Source: Rhynchosporium graminicola
Lineage: Eukaryota > Ascomycota > Leotiomycetes > Helotiales > Ploettnerulaceae
Length of the DNA stretch: 64,000 nt
Assembly: GCA_900074885.1 (NCBI GenBank)
Contig: FJUW01000019.1
Coordinates: 186,001-250,000, forward strand
Direction of reading: 5' to 3'
In this document: piece by piece, positions 10,995 through 23,600 of the stretch
Position numbering within the stretch: the stretch's first letter is position 1
How the letters are laid out: every line of letters begins with the position of its first letter
Made by a program: the position numbers and the translations under genes
Notes under the pieces: generated by a model
Databases searched by the model: none
Seen by the model: only the letters and a program-made list of their open reading frames with translations
What the model was told of the DNA's origin: nothing

Positions 10995-11442
10995 TTAACG
11001 TCTGGAGGCTTTTAGCTGTTGGAAATATCGCTCCTTGTGTCGTTCGTGTTTCCGGACTCTGATGACAGAGATGCGTTGGAAGTCACTGGAATCCTGGATC
11101 TTGAGATTTTGCCAGGCGGGAGAATTGATGATTTGGATTGTGGAGATGAGATGAGGTGTACGGATTAGATGTCGGAGCTTAGCAATGAGGCGAACAAGGC
11201 CTGCCTTGAGAAAGGCAGGAGGAGGAGGTTTCACGTTGCTCGTGTTTACCCCTGGTTTCGCTTGGTCGGCCAATCGTGTAAAGCTCGAGAGGTTGGAATC
11301 ATTTTCAATTGTAGCTGTGATTTATTCGATGCGATCATATGAGTGAAGAAATGTAAAGATATTGTGTAAGAAAGGTACGAGCTTAAGAAATGGTCGCAAC
11401 CTGTGCTTTTTCTGTACCCAGTTTATGTATGTTTAGACACAT
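10995..11442 (-). CDS. Possible small gene, basic hypothetical protein
   Basis: A minus-strand frame from about 11318 to the stop at 10995 reads without interruption as a coherent basic sequence with a Pro run (VKPPPPAFLKAGL), an amphipathic centre (LVRLIAKLRHLIRTPHLI) and a very basic end (VRVRKHERHKERYFQQL). It has no in-frame ATG, so it must be an internal or last exon. One in-phase solution starts at the ATG at 11442, gives a 25-nt first exon, and splices GTACAG to ATCACAG. I do not trust that first exon. The family is not recognised. It lies 188 bp upstream of the secreted-protein gene, in the same direction. Confidence 0.28.
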
Positions 11443-13040
11443 TTAGGTATGCCTTTGGGGCTGACCAGAAATTGTAACTTCTTAGCAATATTTCTATGAT
11501 GAGCATACGCAATGTTGTGAGGCTTATCATCTTGTGAGTCTTGAGGAGGATTGCGCAACAAGCCTCGATACAGAAGTCAGTCCGAATGTTATTGATTCAT
11601 TGCTGTTTGTTGCTATATCTCACAAGGTGGTTATAGCTGGCTAGCGAGCCAGTACATCCAAACCACATTTGGCGATCCGCAGCGAACACATACCAGGATT
11701 GGTCGATGTCGAAAGCATTTTGGCCCTGATTGATTGAAGCTTTGATCTGATATCCTGGTCACGAGCAGAAGTCCCAAAGAATACCTAGGTCTCCGAATAT
11801 TAGATCTCAGGGTCCCCCCCAATCTGAGCCAATATAGGCTAACGTGACATCCTTTTGCAACACAAAAGACATAGGGATATCTCCCTCCACACTATCATCG
11901 AGGCTGGCGCAAGAAACAAGTGACGTAAACCAGAACACAACGTATGTGTGATTTCTGAAGCAATATCTACCTATCTATGGCCTACCTATCCAGTGATGAT
12001 GACTAGGTATGTTTTTCGGATAGGCGAAAGGGGTGCCGGCTGACCTGACCTGCTGTAGGATTGGCGAAAGGCCGACATGTCTCAACGTACGAGTCTTATC
12101 TAGTTAGAGGGGGAGAGATGAGGGGTATTGAATCATTGAATTGACATGAAAACTTGATTCGGAAACGTTCCATCTGTAATGTTCGTGATTAAGCGCACTG
12201 CCGTGAATCGAGGTCCTATCACACAGAGCTGCCAGAATAATCTAAACGAGCGAGTCAGGGGGGCAGGCAGCCTTCACATGAAGAGCTAATGGGTGTCATC
12301 TGACAACCATCACAACATGGGAATCTTGATAGGTTTTCCGACAAGTTGGTTCTGAAACATGTCTAGATCTGGCTTTTGAGGCTTGAAGATGTTCGTGCTC
12401 TGCGATGGAGCATGGGATTGCGATTCTTGACTTTTGGTCATCTCGAATATGAGGAGAGCGCGAGGGGCGAAGTTGCAATATTTCCAAACAGTGTGCTGAT
12501 GTGAATGTAAAGAAGATATAGTGGCGATGTTGGCGAATGTTCCTCGTAATTCAGTGGGAACAGATGGGCAGATGAACAACTCAATCATCAGTCATGATCG
12601 ATCAAGTGCGTCAAGATCTCATGCCGACTCGATGATCTAAGGCTGAAAGGGTGTGAAGGTTAGGGACGCAGTGTAGAAAGAAGGTGAATGACCTGTCTTA
12701 TTCAGAAGATGCTGCAGATCCAACATCTATTGAGCCTCAGTAGATATTACACAAGCAAATCATTAATCCGAACTTGTGTCACCGCAACTCCACGATAATT
12801 CGGCGGACGTTTTGAATGGTAGTGCAACCATTCCGTGCCATTCGAACTCGTCGAGTCACGATTCAGCCCCCTCACCTCCCCCCCCCGCGATTTCCCTCTA
12901 GCCAGCTCTGGCCAGCTCCATTCTATCCAATCATAGCTCAAACCTCTATTCACATTGATTGTTACACGCGTGAAGCGCAAAGCTTGGAGCAGAGATAGGA
13001 CAAGAAAGCCGCAGAGGATACTACTGTACTAACCCATAAC
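11443..13040. other. Intergenic tract, one weak small ORF
   Basis: No confident gene. A minus-strand ATG frame at 12310-12588 could encode 92 residues (beginning MIELFICPSVP and ending in LVGKPIKIPML) without introns, but no motif or homology is evident. Otherwise nothing structured is seen. Confidence 0.45.
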
Positions 13041-13800
13041 CCATACTATAAGTAACCAGGATCTCGTTTCTGACCACAGCCACAGCCACACTCCACAAAC
13101 ACAAACACAAGATCGCTCGCTCCGTTCCGCTTTTGATAGACCGCCGCATACAATAGCATAGCAGATACCTAACCTACTGTACCTTAGCTGGCCCCCCTCA
13201 CCGAGGAGCTCCTCTTTCTTGCATCCTATCCTCCTCTGCGAAACCTCTCCATTTTCTATACTTTTCTCCTATCACAGATTGCAAGAATCGGGGAGCAATT
13301 CAAATCCAGTACTCGAAACTCATCTTCATCGGATACATGTCCCTTTAAGGTTAACTAACCGCTCGTGCCCGGCCCAGCAGTCGTCACTAGCGTTGCCGTC
13401 GAGTCCAGTCCAGTCCAGCCAGCCAGCCAACCAGCCCGTCTTTTCGAGATTGCCGGCGGTGAATATCGTCAAAGCGTTCCAGAAGAGAGGCTGAACTTTG
13501 TTCCACTTCTCCCTCCTCAACTTCCATTTCTTACCTACGACAGCCCTACGAAATCGACCTTCCTCGACCACCGAGGCGGACCAGGTCAGCCTTGAGAGTT
13601 TTGCCTAGTCGTCCTGCCTGAGCCTCATATCATTTCGGTCGACGAGACTTGATCTTGGACTTCAGTACCAACCTCTTCCCGCGCGACGACAATCCCCCAC
13701 TTCAAGGCGGGGTCACGACAGCAGCCTTCCAGATTATCGCTGCTTGCAATACATTCATACCAATCCCGGAACCCCTTCCATCATCTCCTACTCGAACTAC
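13041..13800 (+). promoter_or_regulatory. Promoter and long pyrimidine-rich leader of the CCCH gene
   Basis: An ACTATAAGTA box near 13046 is followed by CA/CT-rich sequence from about 13080 that runs about 700 bases to the coding start. Within it are several short upstream frames and a cluster of short tandem motifs around 13396-13435 (GTCCA, then CCAG repeats). The length and upstream ATGs suggest translational control, which is an inference. A further in-frame ATG at 13744 would lengthen the protein by 19 residues. Confidence 0.4.
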
Positions 13801-15678
13801 ATGTTAAGCCAAGCAGCGCCCAGAATGGCGAACGATTACAGACAAATGAGCTCCAGCTCTTTGAATATTCCTTTGCCAACTGCGCTTAATGGCTCAGGCG
13901 GGGGACCGCCACCTTCAGCTGGAGGTATGGGACGAAATGAAGGTCCAAGAAGCCCACCAGGTAGACAAAGTGAGTTGAACTGCAGAGGCAAGTTGCCGCG
14001 TGCGGAGATTGGTATTGACAGTCTGCAGATACTTCCCATGTACCATGCAAATTCTTCCGGCAGGGCACATGTCAAGCTGGTTCGGCCTGCCCATTCAGTC
14101 ATGATCTGGCGAGTACAAATGATAATATCTGCAAGTACTTTGCAAAAGTGAGCCGAGTCCTACCTTTCCTCAAACCCAAGCTTCACAGGCTAATCATCTA
14201 AGGGTAACTGCAAATTCGGTCCCAAATGCGCCAATGTCCACATCCTACCGGATGGCCGCCGAGTCAATTACAAGCACGGGGGACCAATGGGAGGTGGGCA
14301 TCTGAATATTGGAGGACGATTGAACAATGATGGATACCATACCCGACCTACCACATCCACTCTGACAAACTCATTTATGGGTACCAATGGAGCTCCCCCA
14401 CCATATGCCCAGCAGTACACCTACCAAGACGGCGATAACAATGCATACCCTCCTATGATCGGGCGGCACCAGAGCATTGATATCAATGTTCCCACGATCG
14501 ATACTAGCCATGCCTCACGCCCTGTCTCCAATTATGGCTCTCCACGGGACGAGGATCACAACAGATTTGGTCTTGGCTTATCGCCTGTTCCTATGAAGGG
14601 CCTGAGTTTACTAGATGCTCAATTACCCGCCTCGTTTGACAGCAATGGCATTTCATCGATCGCTAGATATGGTCCAATGGCTTCATCAGTCCCAGCCAAG
14701 TTCGGTCTCGACTCACCGCCTAGCTCTCTCGGAGCCGCCAAGGATGGAAGAACTTCCGAGGCACTGAAGAGTCTACACAGTTCGGCGTTTGGTGATGATA
14801 CGAGAGATCGCTTCAACGGCATGCCCTCATCACCTCCAGCAAATCCTCCCGAAGAATACTTTGGAAAGAGAACCATGCATTCACAGCGGTACGCTAGGCC
14901 AAGGGTCATGTCTTCCAGTCTGCCAAAGTTTGATCTTGATTGGGACCCTGGATTTGGGCTCGAGGAGGATTTATTACCAGAGACTCTGCAAGAGCTGATG
15001 ACGCCACAAGAAAAAGCCCGTCGAGGATCACGAAATGCAACTGACGAAGGTAGACCTATCTACAGCGGAGCTGGTACACCCAATCACGACATGGGTACCA
15101 AATTTGGTTCACCTTCAAATGCCAGCCCCTCACGTTGGAATGGTCTCTTTCAGCGTAAGGAGGAAGAAGACCGTGCCCGAGCTTCGGCATTTGGTCACGT
15201 TGGCTCGCCTCTTCGCAATTCCTCCCTTCATCTAGGTGCCAGTCCTAGTTCCAGACCAATTGCCAGACCAAGTGTCTCGGGTGATTCTTCTCCATACCTC
15301 GCCTCTCCACCCCGCCAAGGCTCGCTGATCTCCCGAGAGCTCCAGCGAACTCGACTCGCCAGAAATGAAGCAAGCAGTAGTGAGCTTCCCATTCGTGGCC
15401 CAAACAATGCAATCAGTGGCTCTAGGGCTGTAGCTGAGCGACAAGTCAGCTCGAGCAGCATGAGCAACGGTGGTAGTGGCAGGTTTACGACACCTATTGA
15501 TGAGGAGCAAAGCGACTTCATGTTCAATCTGGAGGGAATGGAGGAATCAGATGAGAAGAAGGGCGAGAAGCGTAACAGTGGAGGTTGGACTTTTCCGACT
15601 AACAACAGAGTCTCTGGCGGCCGTCATGGACTCTCGAGTACCACCAACGGGATTGAAGGCATGTTTGGAGCTCGATGA
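13801..15678 (+). CDS. Tandem CCCH zinc-finger protein (Lee1-like)
   Basis: Three exons, 13801-13969, 14029-14147 and 14203-15678, give about 587 residues. Introns of 59 and 55 nt lie just before and just after the two fingers' exon. Both fingers are C-x7-C-x5-C-x3-H: CKFFRQGTCQAGSACPFSH and CKYFAKGNCKFGPKCANVH. The second is completed across intron 2. The spacing and aromatic residues match RNA-binding CCCH modules of the fungal Lee1 group. The remaining 470 residues are low-complexity Ser/Pro/Gly/Asn sequence with several basic SP sites, and end in IEGMFGAR. Start is ambiguous between ATGs at 13744, 13801 and 13825. Expected role is post-transcriptional control by RNA binding in nucleus or cytoplasm, from family knowledge only. 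Confidence 0.88.
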
Positions 15679-17154
15679 GTGCCACGAATCAAACACGACC
15701 TTCATGATAGATTGACACTTCATCTGATCTTACCAGTCATACATTCGGGACAAAAATTTCAAAGGAACGCCATCTCTGCAAGCCGATCTCGAGAACTCCT
15801 ATTGTACATCAGAAAAGCGACACTGCCACATCAACGAATCTCTCATCTCAAGCTCAGGGAGCAAAAAATACACGGCTTTTCAAAAAACGAAACACAAAAT
15901 CATCACAGCGCGGCGTTTCTCTTTCTAGTTCTTTCACGTATGGAAATACATCGACACCCCCTTTGCAGCATTCGGTCTATTTGCATATTTCTCTTGTGCT
16001 TGGCGTTTGCCCTGGCGTCATTTGCTTGCATGCATTGCATTGCATCGTATCCTGAATACTGGCTCATCTCTGATTTGACTCCTATATGCGAGCAACACGG
16101 CGGCTGGCATAGCTTCATTTGGTTCTGATACGGGTTCGTTTGGATTGGATTGTTCAGGGTTAGTTGGGTTGGATGGCAGCGTCTTTGAGAAATATTACAG
16201 ACCATACACACACATAATGCTGCATAACTTGCCTGCCCACAAGGGTATACATGAGAATACATAAATTTGTAATTATACACTCATTATCTCCCCCTCTGCT
16301 TTTTAAAAATCTATCGCCTCGTATGGGATGGAATGTGATCGTTTGACGTATAAGCATAATACGACGACGTACAAAGCTTTGAATACAATCAAATCAAAAG
16401 ATCGAAGTCGGCATTCGGCATCCTTTCACACACCTCAACTCTCAGTATTCTATACTGATACTATGACTATTACTGTGAATATCTCCTATATAGACACACT
16501 ATGTCCACCTTCCGGTTCAATTTTCGAAGGAAAAAAATATATGTCCTTATCTCTATCGATCTAAAAGCATGAGGAGCAAACGAATGGCTCGTTGCTTACG
16601 ATCGTTACATTTCTTCATAAGCAGAAAATAGTGGGTATTTCTAGGCCTTCAGATGATGTTAAAATGAAGAGTTGGGACGGATCGACTTCGGTCAAACGGA
16701 ATATGCTTACTTGTCTATAAGTGTTCATGGGATAACGAATTGTGATATGCAACAAAACTTTAGCTGGGAATGGAATGCACGTGGTGGTAATATCTTGGCA
16801 AAAAGATTCTCAAGCCTGAGGCTTCAATGACATTTCAATCGGAATCTGAACAGAGACCAAAGGCTTTTCCGATAAAGGGCTGTTACATTTCATGACGCTG
16901 AGAATACTAAGGCATTACTCCGCCTTTACATTACTACCCTCTCTTTTGACTTGCAGCTCCTATTTGAGCCTCTGATTCTGTCTCCGACTTCTTAGGGCTT
17001 CCAGCCCCGTTAATCCTGGCGAGTCGCTTATTTAACCCTACTGCTTGAACAGGCCTAGCGTCGTTGAAATTCCCATCTTCAATTTCGCAGTAAAGCATTT
17101 TGATGATTGAGACCACGACAATCAACGACAACATCTCGACGCACTACAGTCAAG
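15679..17154. other. Intergenic tract between the CCCH gene and RPL28
   Basis: The left part is the 3' end of the CCCH transcript and AT-rich sequence. A 10-base TGCATTGCAT-type direct repeat lies near 16025-16045. The right 300 bases are the RPL28 promoter and leader. No coding or RNA gene is supported. Confidence 0.5.
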
Positions 17155-18228
17155 ATGCCCACCCATTTGAGCAAGACCCGCAAGCAGTACGTATCCCTTT
17201 CTCATTCATTTTCTGGACCTCTTGCGATTGAGAGACGGACGAGGTGGCGCAGGGCACAATAAAGGTTGTAGATGGATTGTGCGAAGACCTTGGGCGAAGG
17301 GCGAGTCTACGGGAGACACGAATGGGGTTTGGATGGCGTTTCGCCAATTCCTGCCATGCGAAGGGAAATTATCAGTCGTTCGGATTTGGGCACACGCGGT
17401 CTGCATGATGCAACTACGAATTATGTTTTGGGGGCCTCGTAGTGGACTTTACGCCGAGGCCATAGAGCCCGTTCGAATAAGAAAGAGGAAAAGCTGACAA
17501 TCTCTCTCTACAGCCGCGGACACGTCTCGGCCGGACACGGTCGTGTAGGAAAGCACCGCAAGCATCCAGGTGGTCGCGGTCTCGCTGGTGGACAACATCA
17601 CCACAGAACCAACATGGACAAATACCATCCTGGTTACTTCGGAAAGGTCGGTATGCGATACTTCCACAAGCAGAACAACCACTTCTGGAAGCCAGTCATC
17701 AACTTGGACAAGGTATGTCAATGATTTCATGACGTTGGTCTACTTGCGTCGGACGGTTGAAAAAAGAGACGGGGAAAGGGAGTGAACATGAGGAGAGATT
17801 GAGAAAAACAATGGGAAAGAGCACCGTTGGTTGGCTTCCACTCAAGCTCGTCTCGAGTCTCACGAACCACTGTTACCTCTATCTTATATCGAAGATAAAT
17901 CGGGCGCCAAGTCAGAGTACCAAAATCAGCAGGCAGCGCAAGTACCGCTTCGCCCCGCCAGATCGTCTACACGGAGCACTTGACAAGAAGATCTGCTAAC
18001 ATTCTCTAGCTCTGGTCCTTGATTCCCGCCGAGAAGCGCGATGAATACCTCACCAAGAAGAGCGGCGACACCATCCCTGTTCTCGACCTCCTCCCTCTCG
18101 GATACAGCAAGGTTCTCGGAAAGGGCAGACTCCCAGAGGTTCCTCTCGTTGTTCGCGCCAGGTGGTTCAGCAAGGAGGCTGAGCGCAAGATTACTGAGGC
18201 TGGTGGTGTTGTTGAGTTGGTTGCATAG
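17155..18228 (+). CDS. RPL28: 60S ribosomal protein L28 (uL15, L27a)
   Basis: This is a large-subunit ribosomal protein near the exit-tunnel side of the peptidyl-transferase region. Exons 17155-17186, 17514-17712 and 18010-18228 give 149 residues, exactly the usual eukaryotic length. The N-terminus [10 protein letters not shown] joins in phase to [20 protein letters not shown], then [20 protein letters not shown] and [20 protein letters not shown], all hallmark uL15 sequence. The C-terminus ends [10 protein letters not shown]. The introns are 327 and 297 nt, five to six times the local norm. That is common for highly expressed ribosomal protein genes, but I found no embedded snoRNA. The first intron splits a His codon after only ten codons. 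Confidence 0.97.
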
Positions 18229-18819
18229 GTTTTGCTTGTCAGCGAGCTGAGTGTTTCTGCTGGTTTGGGATTGGGGATGCGGAATGCATGGATGGGTAGA
18301 TCTGGCATGGTCTTAGATACCTACGGCATGACATGGCATGCATGGTGGCTTCTGTTAAAGCTATAGCTACAGGAGTTCTCGTGAATAAAAATGGAAAAGA
18401 CAGAACCAACCCAGACCAACCCGAAACGTCGGGTCCAGTTATAATAACATTTGCTTGACTTGAAACGGTCAGTATAAGTGATGTGAACATAGAGTAGGAT
18501 TACTTGCACACCTACGGCCCTAACAGCTTCATGTTTGAGTGATGTTAAAGAAGGGAAACGGTATACTGTGGGAGAGACTTCACCCCGGGGACTTTTCGAG
18601 ACAGGTTTGATCTACTGTAAATTTAAGTGCCCTCCTAACTTCAATACGCTACTATGGTATCTCATCTAAACTCGCCATGATTTTCAAAAGTTATCCGTCC
18701 AAAGGCTTATGTACAAGAACGCCGCCGCCATGCCACAATCCACTTTATAACGCCAAAGTCCTGTCATAGTCACGTACCCTTTAAGTCTAAGACACACCCC
18801 CTAGCATGTTGGACAAATC
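18229..18819. other. Convergent 3' gap between RPL28 and CDC7
   Basis: About 590 bp holding the 3' ends of two convergent genes. GGCATG is repeated near 18325-18345. No gene or RNA is seen. Confidence 0.5.
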
Positions 18820-20311
18820 CTATATCAAATTAATCTCATCCTCATCCTCCGTATAAGCATCCGCACTCTCCTCCTTTAAAAACGGATGCTGCAAGGCATC
18901 CTCGGCACTAATTCTCTTATTTGGATCCAGCTCGAAACACCTTTCCAGAAACCCCACCGCCAGCATCTCCTGCTCATTCAATGGATGTTCCTTCCCGCTC
19001 TTCCCCCCATCATTTCTACACGTACTCCACAGAATGATCTTCTCAAGCGTAAACCCCAGGTTCCCAATCGTCGGAATGTTACTTTCGAATGCGGTGCCGT
19101 GGAGGAAGGCGCATTGTTTCATACGTTTCGTGCCGAATATCGTCGCGATTTCAATCATGGCTTCGACGTCGTCGGCGGAGTTGAAGAAGGGGAAGCGGCG
19201 GGAAAGGATGGTGAGTAGAATTACGCCGGCGGACCAGATGTCGATCTTTGTGGACTGTTCGGTGCATTTGAAGAGAACTTCTGGAGCACGGAAACCACGT
19301 GTACCTGCGCGGTTTGCACGTCGGGATGGTCGGGAGTCGTTTTTGGGGTAGCCATTCGAGGGTCCTTGGGTCGCGGTCACGGAGTTGGTTATGCGACGGC
19401 GGCGATCCATCGGGCTGTCTTGACATAGGCAGGGTTTGGCGTCTGTGCCTTCACGTTCAGCGAGACCGAAGTCGACGAGTACGCCGCGCTGCTTTTCGGG
19501 TTCGTAGAGGAAGTTCGTGGGTTTGATGTCTCGGTGTATAATTCCTTTAGAGTGCACCGCTGCAAGGGACTGGAATAATGACCGGAAGTATATCTGCATG
19601 TCTCCGACATTCATTTTCCTGAAGTATTCTCTGAAATCGGTATGTCTAAAGTAGGGTAGCACTGCGGCGACTTGGTCTGTTGATCTGAATGCTGTGATAA
19701 GAGGGCATACTGAGTCGAAGCCTTTGAGGTCGTGAAGGAGTTCTAGTTCGTTGAGAATTCGGGATGGACTGCTGGTAACATAAATCTTCTTGATCGCAAC
19801 GTATTTCGGCCGCCGTCTTTGCTGTATATAGTCGCTCCTTTCTGCCAGGGAATCTATATCCCGTCGCTGCTTCTTCAGTGGCGGCGATGTCCATTGTGAT
19901 TGTGAATTTTCCTTCTCTTCTATGTCCCACTTGTTTTCGTACTGGTCATATAGCAGGTCCTCGGCCTTGTATACGGTCGAAAAAGTACCTGTAAGCGCGT
20001 CAATGTCCATAGCAAATAGATTTGAGAAATGTGTTACCCTCTCCAATCCGGTTGATAAGTCGATAACGCTCTTTGAGACCTCTGAAATTGTCCTGAAATC
20101 TGTCCATATCTTCCTGAACAGTGGCGTCAATAACCCCATCACTCTCTTCTGACATTTCCGAGTATGCATCTTCTGGTTCCTCGTGTTCCTCTTCTTCGGT
20201 TTCCGCCCTCGACTCTTCCATCCTGTGATCCTCTTCCTCCATTGACTCTTCCACCATCTGGTCGTGGTGGATTTCGAATGGTTTTGCACTTCTCACCCGG
20301 ACTGTCGCCAT
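18820..20311 (-). CDS. CDC7: Cdc7-type kinase, catalytic subunit of DDK
   Basis: Cdc7 with Dbf4 phosphorylates the MCM helicase to fire replication origins. Two exons, 20038-20311 and 18820-19988, join over a 49-nt intron inside the glycine loop, giving RIGEGTFSTVYKAED, 480 residues in all. The N-terminal 75 residues are acidic. About 55 residues are inserted between the glycine loop and the VAIKKIY lysine (about residue 158), which fits filamentous-fungal Cdc7. The catalytic loop is HRDIKPTN (D about 245) and the Mg motif is VDFGLAE (D about 264), followed by a Cys/Arg-rich activation-segment insert and AGTRGFRAPEVL. The FDPN/ELDPNKRISAEDAL end closes the C-lobe. The C-terminus is acidic. 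It diverges from the condensin gene across 305 bp. Confidence 0.93.
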
Positions 20312-20616
20312 TCTGTAAGTCTGCAGCTTGTAAAATACAAGTAATGCGATCAAACTTCCAATTAAAGCACTTCTAGTGTTCGCGGAGCTTGCAATTGCTT
20401 ATTTGGATTCAGGGTTCAGTGGTTCTGCAAGGTGGGGTGTCAACGGCTATGCCAAAAGGAGACGCGAACAAAACAAACACGGAAAGCGCGACCGCCACTG
20501 TCAACAAATGGACCCCGGTCTTTGAGTCTTTGCGACAACAATAATTACATCCACCACCAAGACGAACAGTTGATGTAGGCGTTTCCGCAGCACAACACTG
20601 CGCATACTTCGCCAAT
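20312..20616. promoter_or_regulatory. Shared divergent promoter of CDC7 and the condensin gene
   Basis: The two start codons are 305 bp apart. The interval contains GACGCG near 20461 (GGAGACGCGAAC). ACGCG is the MluI cell-cycle box core bound by MBF at G1/S genes in yeasts. That would suit both flanking genes, but a single site is weak evidence and the link is inferred. Confidence 0.4.
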
Positions 20617-23600
20617 ATGGACACAATTAATTTCGACATCAACAATGCCCTCAAACATTACATGAGCGATCCAGCGACCGTCGCAACCCCCGAAGCAGAT
20701 TCCAACCTTGTGGATTGCGAAAACGACCCCGAATCTCTTACTAACTCTCTAATCAATACAGTCCTCAACCCGATAGTCGACTCAGTGGCAGAAAATCCCG
20801 ATTCTATCACCCGAAGCTCTTCATTTGACTCCCTACAGTTCCTTTTAAAGTGCGCTCCCATTCTCCTTCTCTCTTCCCAAAACTATTTATCAGAACCCGA
20901 ATCTGAGCTCTTCAAACTCTCTAGATCCTCCTCGGTCCTACCCACACATGTGCTTTCGAAGATCCTCGACCTGATCGTTTCCGGACTTTCGACCGAAGCC
21001 GATATCATTCATAATGACCTCGAGACCGACGAGCAGGAACTCATTTCCCACCATAAACAATTGCTGGAAGTTTTCGGCTTTTTATTACAGTGGACTATTG
21101 CAGCGGTGGAAACCAAGGCTGCAGAGAAGTCTAGCTCTGCACCAGCTGCTAGAGGTAGGGGGAAAGCTGCAAAATCCAAGGCTGCTGCTGGTAAGGACAA
21201 AGATGGAAATTGGGACTCCAGTGCACAGTTGCAGACTGCCCTGGATATTATGTGTAAGGTCCTGAAGTTGAAGCTGTCTAAGATCTTCTTGACAACTTCG
21301 GAAAGAGACACCTTCGTCAGTCTCTTTACCAGGCCGGTATACATGGTTCTGGAAAGCGAGCAGAGAGTAAAGAATACTGCCATCCGGATGCACGCATTCA
21401 AGGTTTTGTGTATAGCTGTCAAACACCATGGACATGGATATGGTATGGCAGAGGCCCTTCTTTGGCATATTTCCAGTGCTAATAGTTTCTGTAGCCGCCC
21501 AGATATCGATCGTCCAAAATTTGACATACTTCGAGCATCTTGCCGAGCCCATGGCCGAGTTCCTACACATTCTCTCAGAACAATACGATTATCCCCAACT
21601 CGCAGATGAAATCCTCCGAGAGCTAAGCAACAAGGAATTCAACAGCAACGACACCAAGGGTCCCAAATCAGTATCTCAATTTATTGTCAAGCTGTCCGAG
21701 TTGGCCCCTAGACTGGTGATCAAGCAAATGACCTTATTGGCAAAACAGCTGGACAGCGAGTCTTATGCCCTTCGATGTGCCCTGATCGAAGTTTGCGGAA
21801 ATCTTGTGGCTGACCTGAGCAAGCAAGAAGAGCGTGGGGACAACCACAAGTCACAGTTGAATGCATTCTTCGATGTGTTAGAGGAGCGTTTCCTGGACAT
21901 CAACCCATACTGTCGGTGCCGGACGATACAAGTATACATCAAACTTTGTGATCTCGAACAGAAATTCCCGAAACGAAGACAGAAGGCCGCCGAATTAGCA
22001 GCAAGAAGTCTGGAAGACAAGAGTAGTAATGTTCGTCGAAATGCAATCAAGTTGCTTGGTACCCTCATCAAGACTCACCCTTTCAGCATTATGCACGGAT
22101 CCCAGCTATCACTCAAGGAATGGAACACTCGATTAGAGGCTGTAGATGCGGAACTTGCTGGGTTGAAGCCGCCCGCGGAAGCTCCAGGACTCATGGATAC
22201 TACCAAAACCGAGGTTGATACGGTTTTATTAGATGATGCTACGGTCATTCAATCCGATTCCCCCCAGAAACCTCTGAGTGACGATCAGAAGATGGCACTG
22301 ATGAAGAAAGCCCAGGAGGATGCTGCAACATCTGAGGCGATTAACAAGTTGACTTTAACGAGGAGATACTATGTTGAGGCTCTCAAGTTTATCGAAGTCT
22401 TACATGGAGCTACGACCACCGTCTGTCAACTTCTTGGCTCCAAGAACAAGAGCGAAGTCATTGAGGCCATGGAGTACTTCGAGATTGGCGATGCATACAA
22501 TATTGAGCAGAACAAGCTAGGTATTCGACGCATGTTGAGACTTATCTGGACCAAAGGCAACAGTGATGAAGGAAAAGGCGTTCAGAACCATCTGATAGAA
22601 TGCTACAAGCGTCTTTTCTTCGAAGCTCCAGACTCATATACTGCCAACGATGCCGCGAATTACATTGCACGAAACATGATCAGTCTGACTTTTGGTGCAA
22701 CCCCGGCTGAATTGACCTCTCTGGAGCAGCTTCTGAGCACTATGATGAAGGCGAATCACATATCGGAACTCGTTGTTCAGAAGCTTTGGCAGGTCTACGG
22801 CGTGCAGAAGAGGGAGATTTCGAAGAGTCAAAGACGAGGCGCGATCATCGTGCTTGGAATGTTGGCAACTGCAAAGCCTGAGATTGTTGTTGGAGACATG
22901 GAGACTATGTTAAGGATAGGCTTGGGAAGTCTTGGTCGATCAGATCTCCAGTTGGCGAAGTACACCTGTATAGCTCTTCGACGTATCAATCCCACAGGTC
23001 GACAAGCAAAGGAGATGGCTGTGCAGCCGTCGAAACTCCCAAACGATCATGCCGTTCTTCTCAAGCTTGGGGCTATTATTGAAATTGTGTCGGACAACAA
23101 GGAATGGTACGGTGTGGCCGAACAGGCGATTAATGCCATCTACACTTTGTCGAAGCACCCCGATACTCTCTGCTCAGAAATCCTGAGGAGAAAAACCAAA
23201 TTTGTCTTTCAGAAGCGTACGGCAAAGACACCGGAACGCGAAGAGCCAGAAGAGCCGGCTGGTGCAGATACTCAAATGCTATCGCCACCACCAGACGAAC
23301 CTACCGAATCACAATCGAAAGTCAAGGGATCTATTGCACTTTCACAACTCCTGTTCATTGTTGGTCACGTCGCAATCAAGCAAATTGTCCACCTCGAGCT
23401 GTGCGAACTCGACTTTAAGCGAAGGAAAGCCGAGGCCGAAAAGAATAAACCAACCACTGAAGCACCAGCTAATAAAGCTGCGAAGGAAGCCGCCGACGAT
23501 CTCGACATGATTGGCGGTACCACCGAAGATGATTTCACTGAAGCGATGTCACACATCCGAGAACGAGAGCTACTGTATGGCGAGAACTCTCTCCTAGCTA

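Noticed and set aside
17187..17513. Box C/D snoRNA in RPL28 intron 1
   Set aside because: A near C box and a CTGA exist, but the CTGA coincides with the branch site and the ends cannot form a terminal stem.
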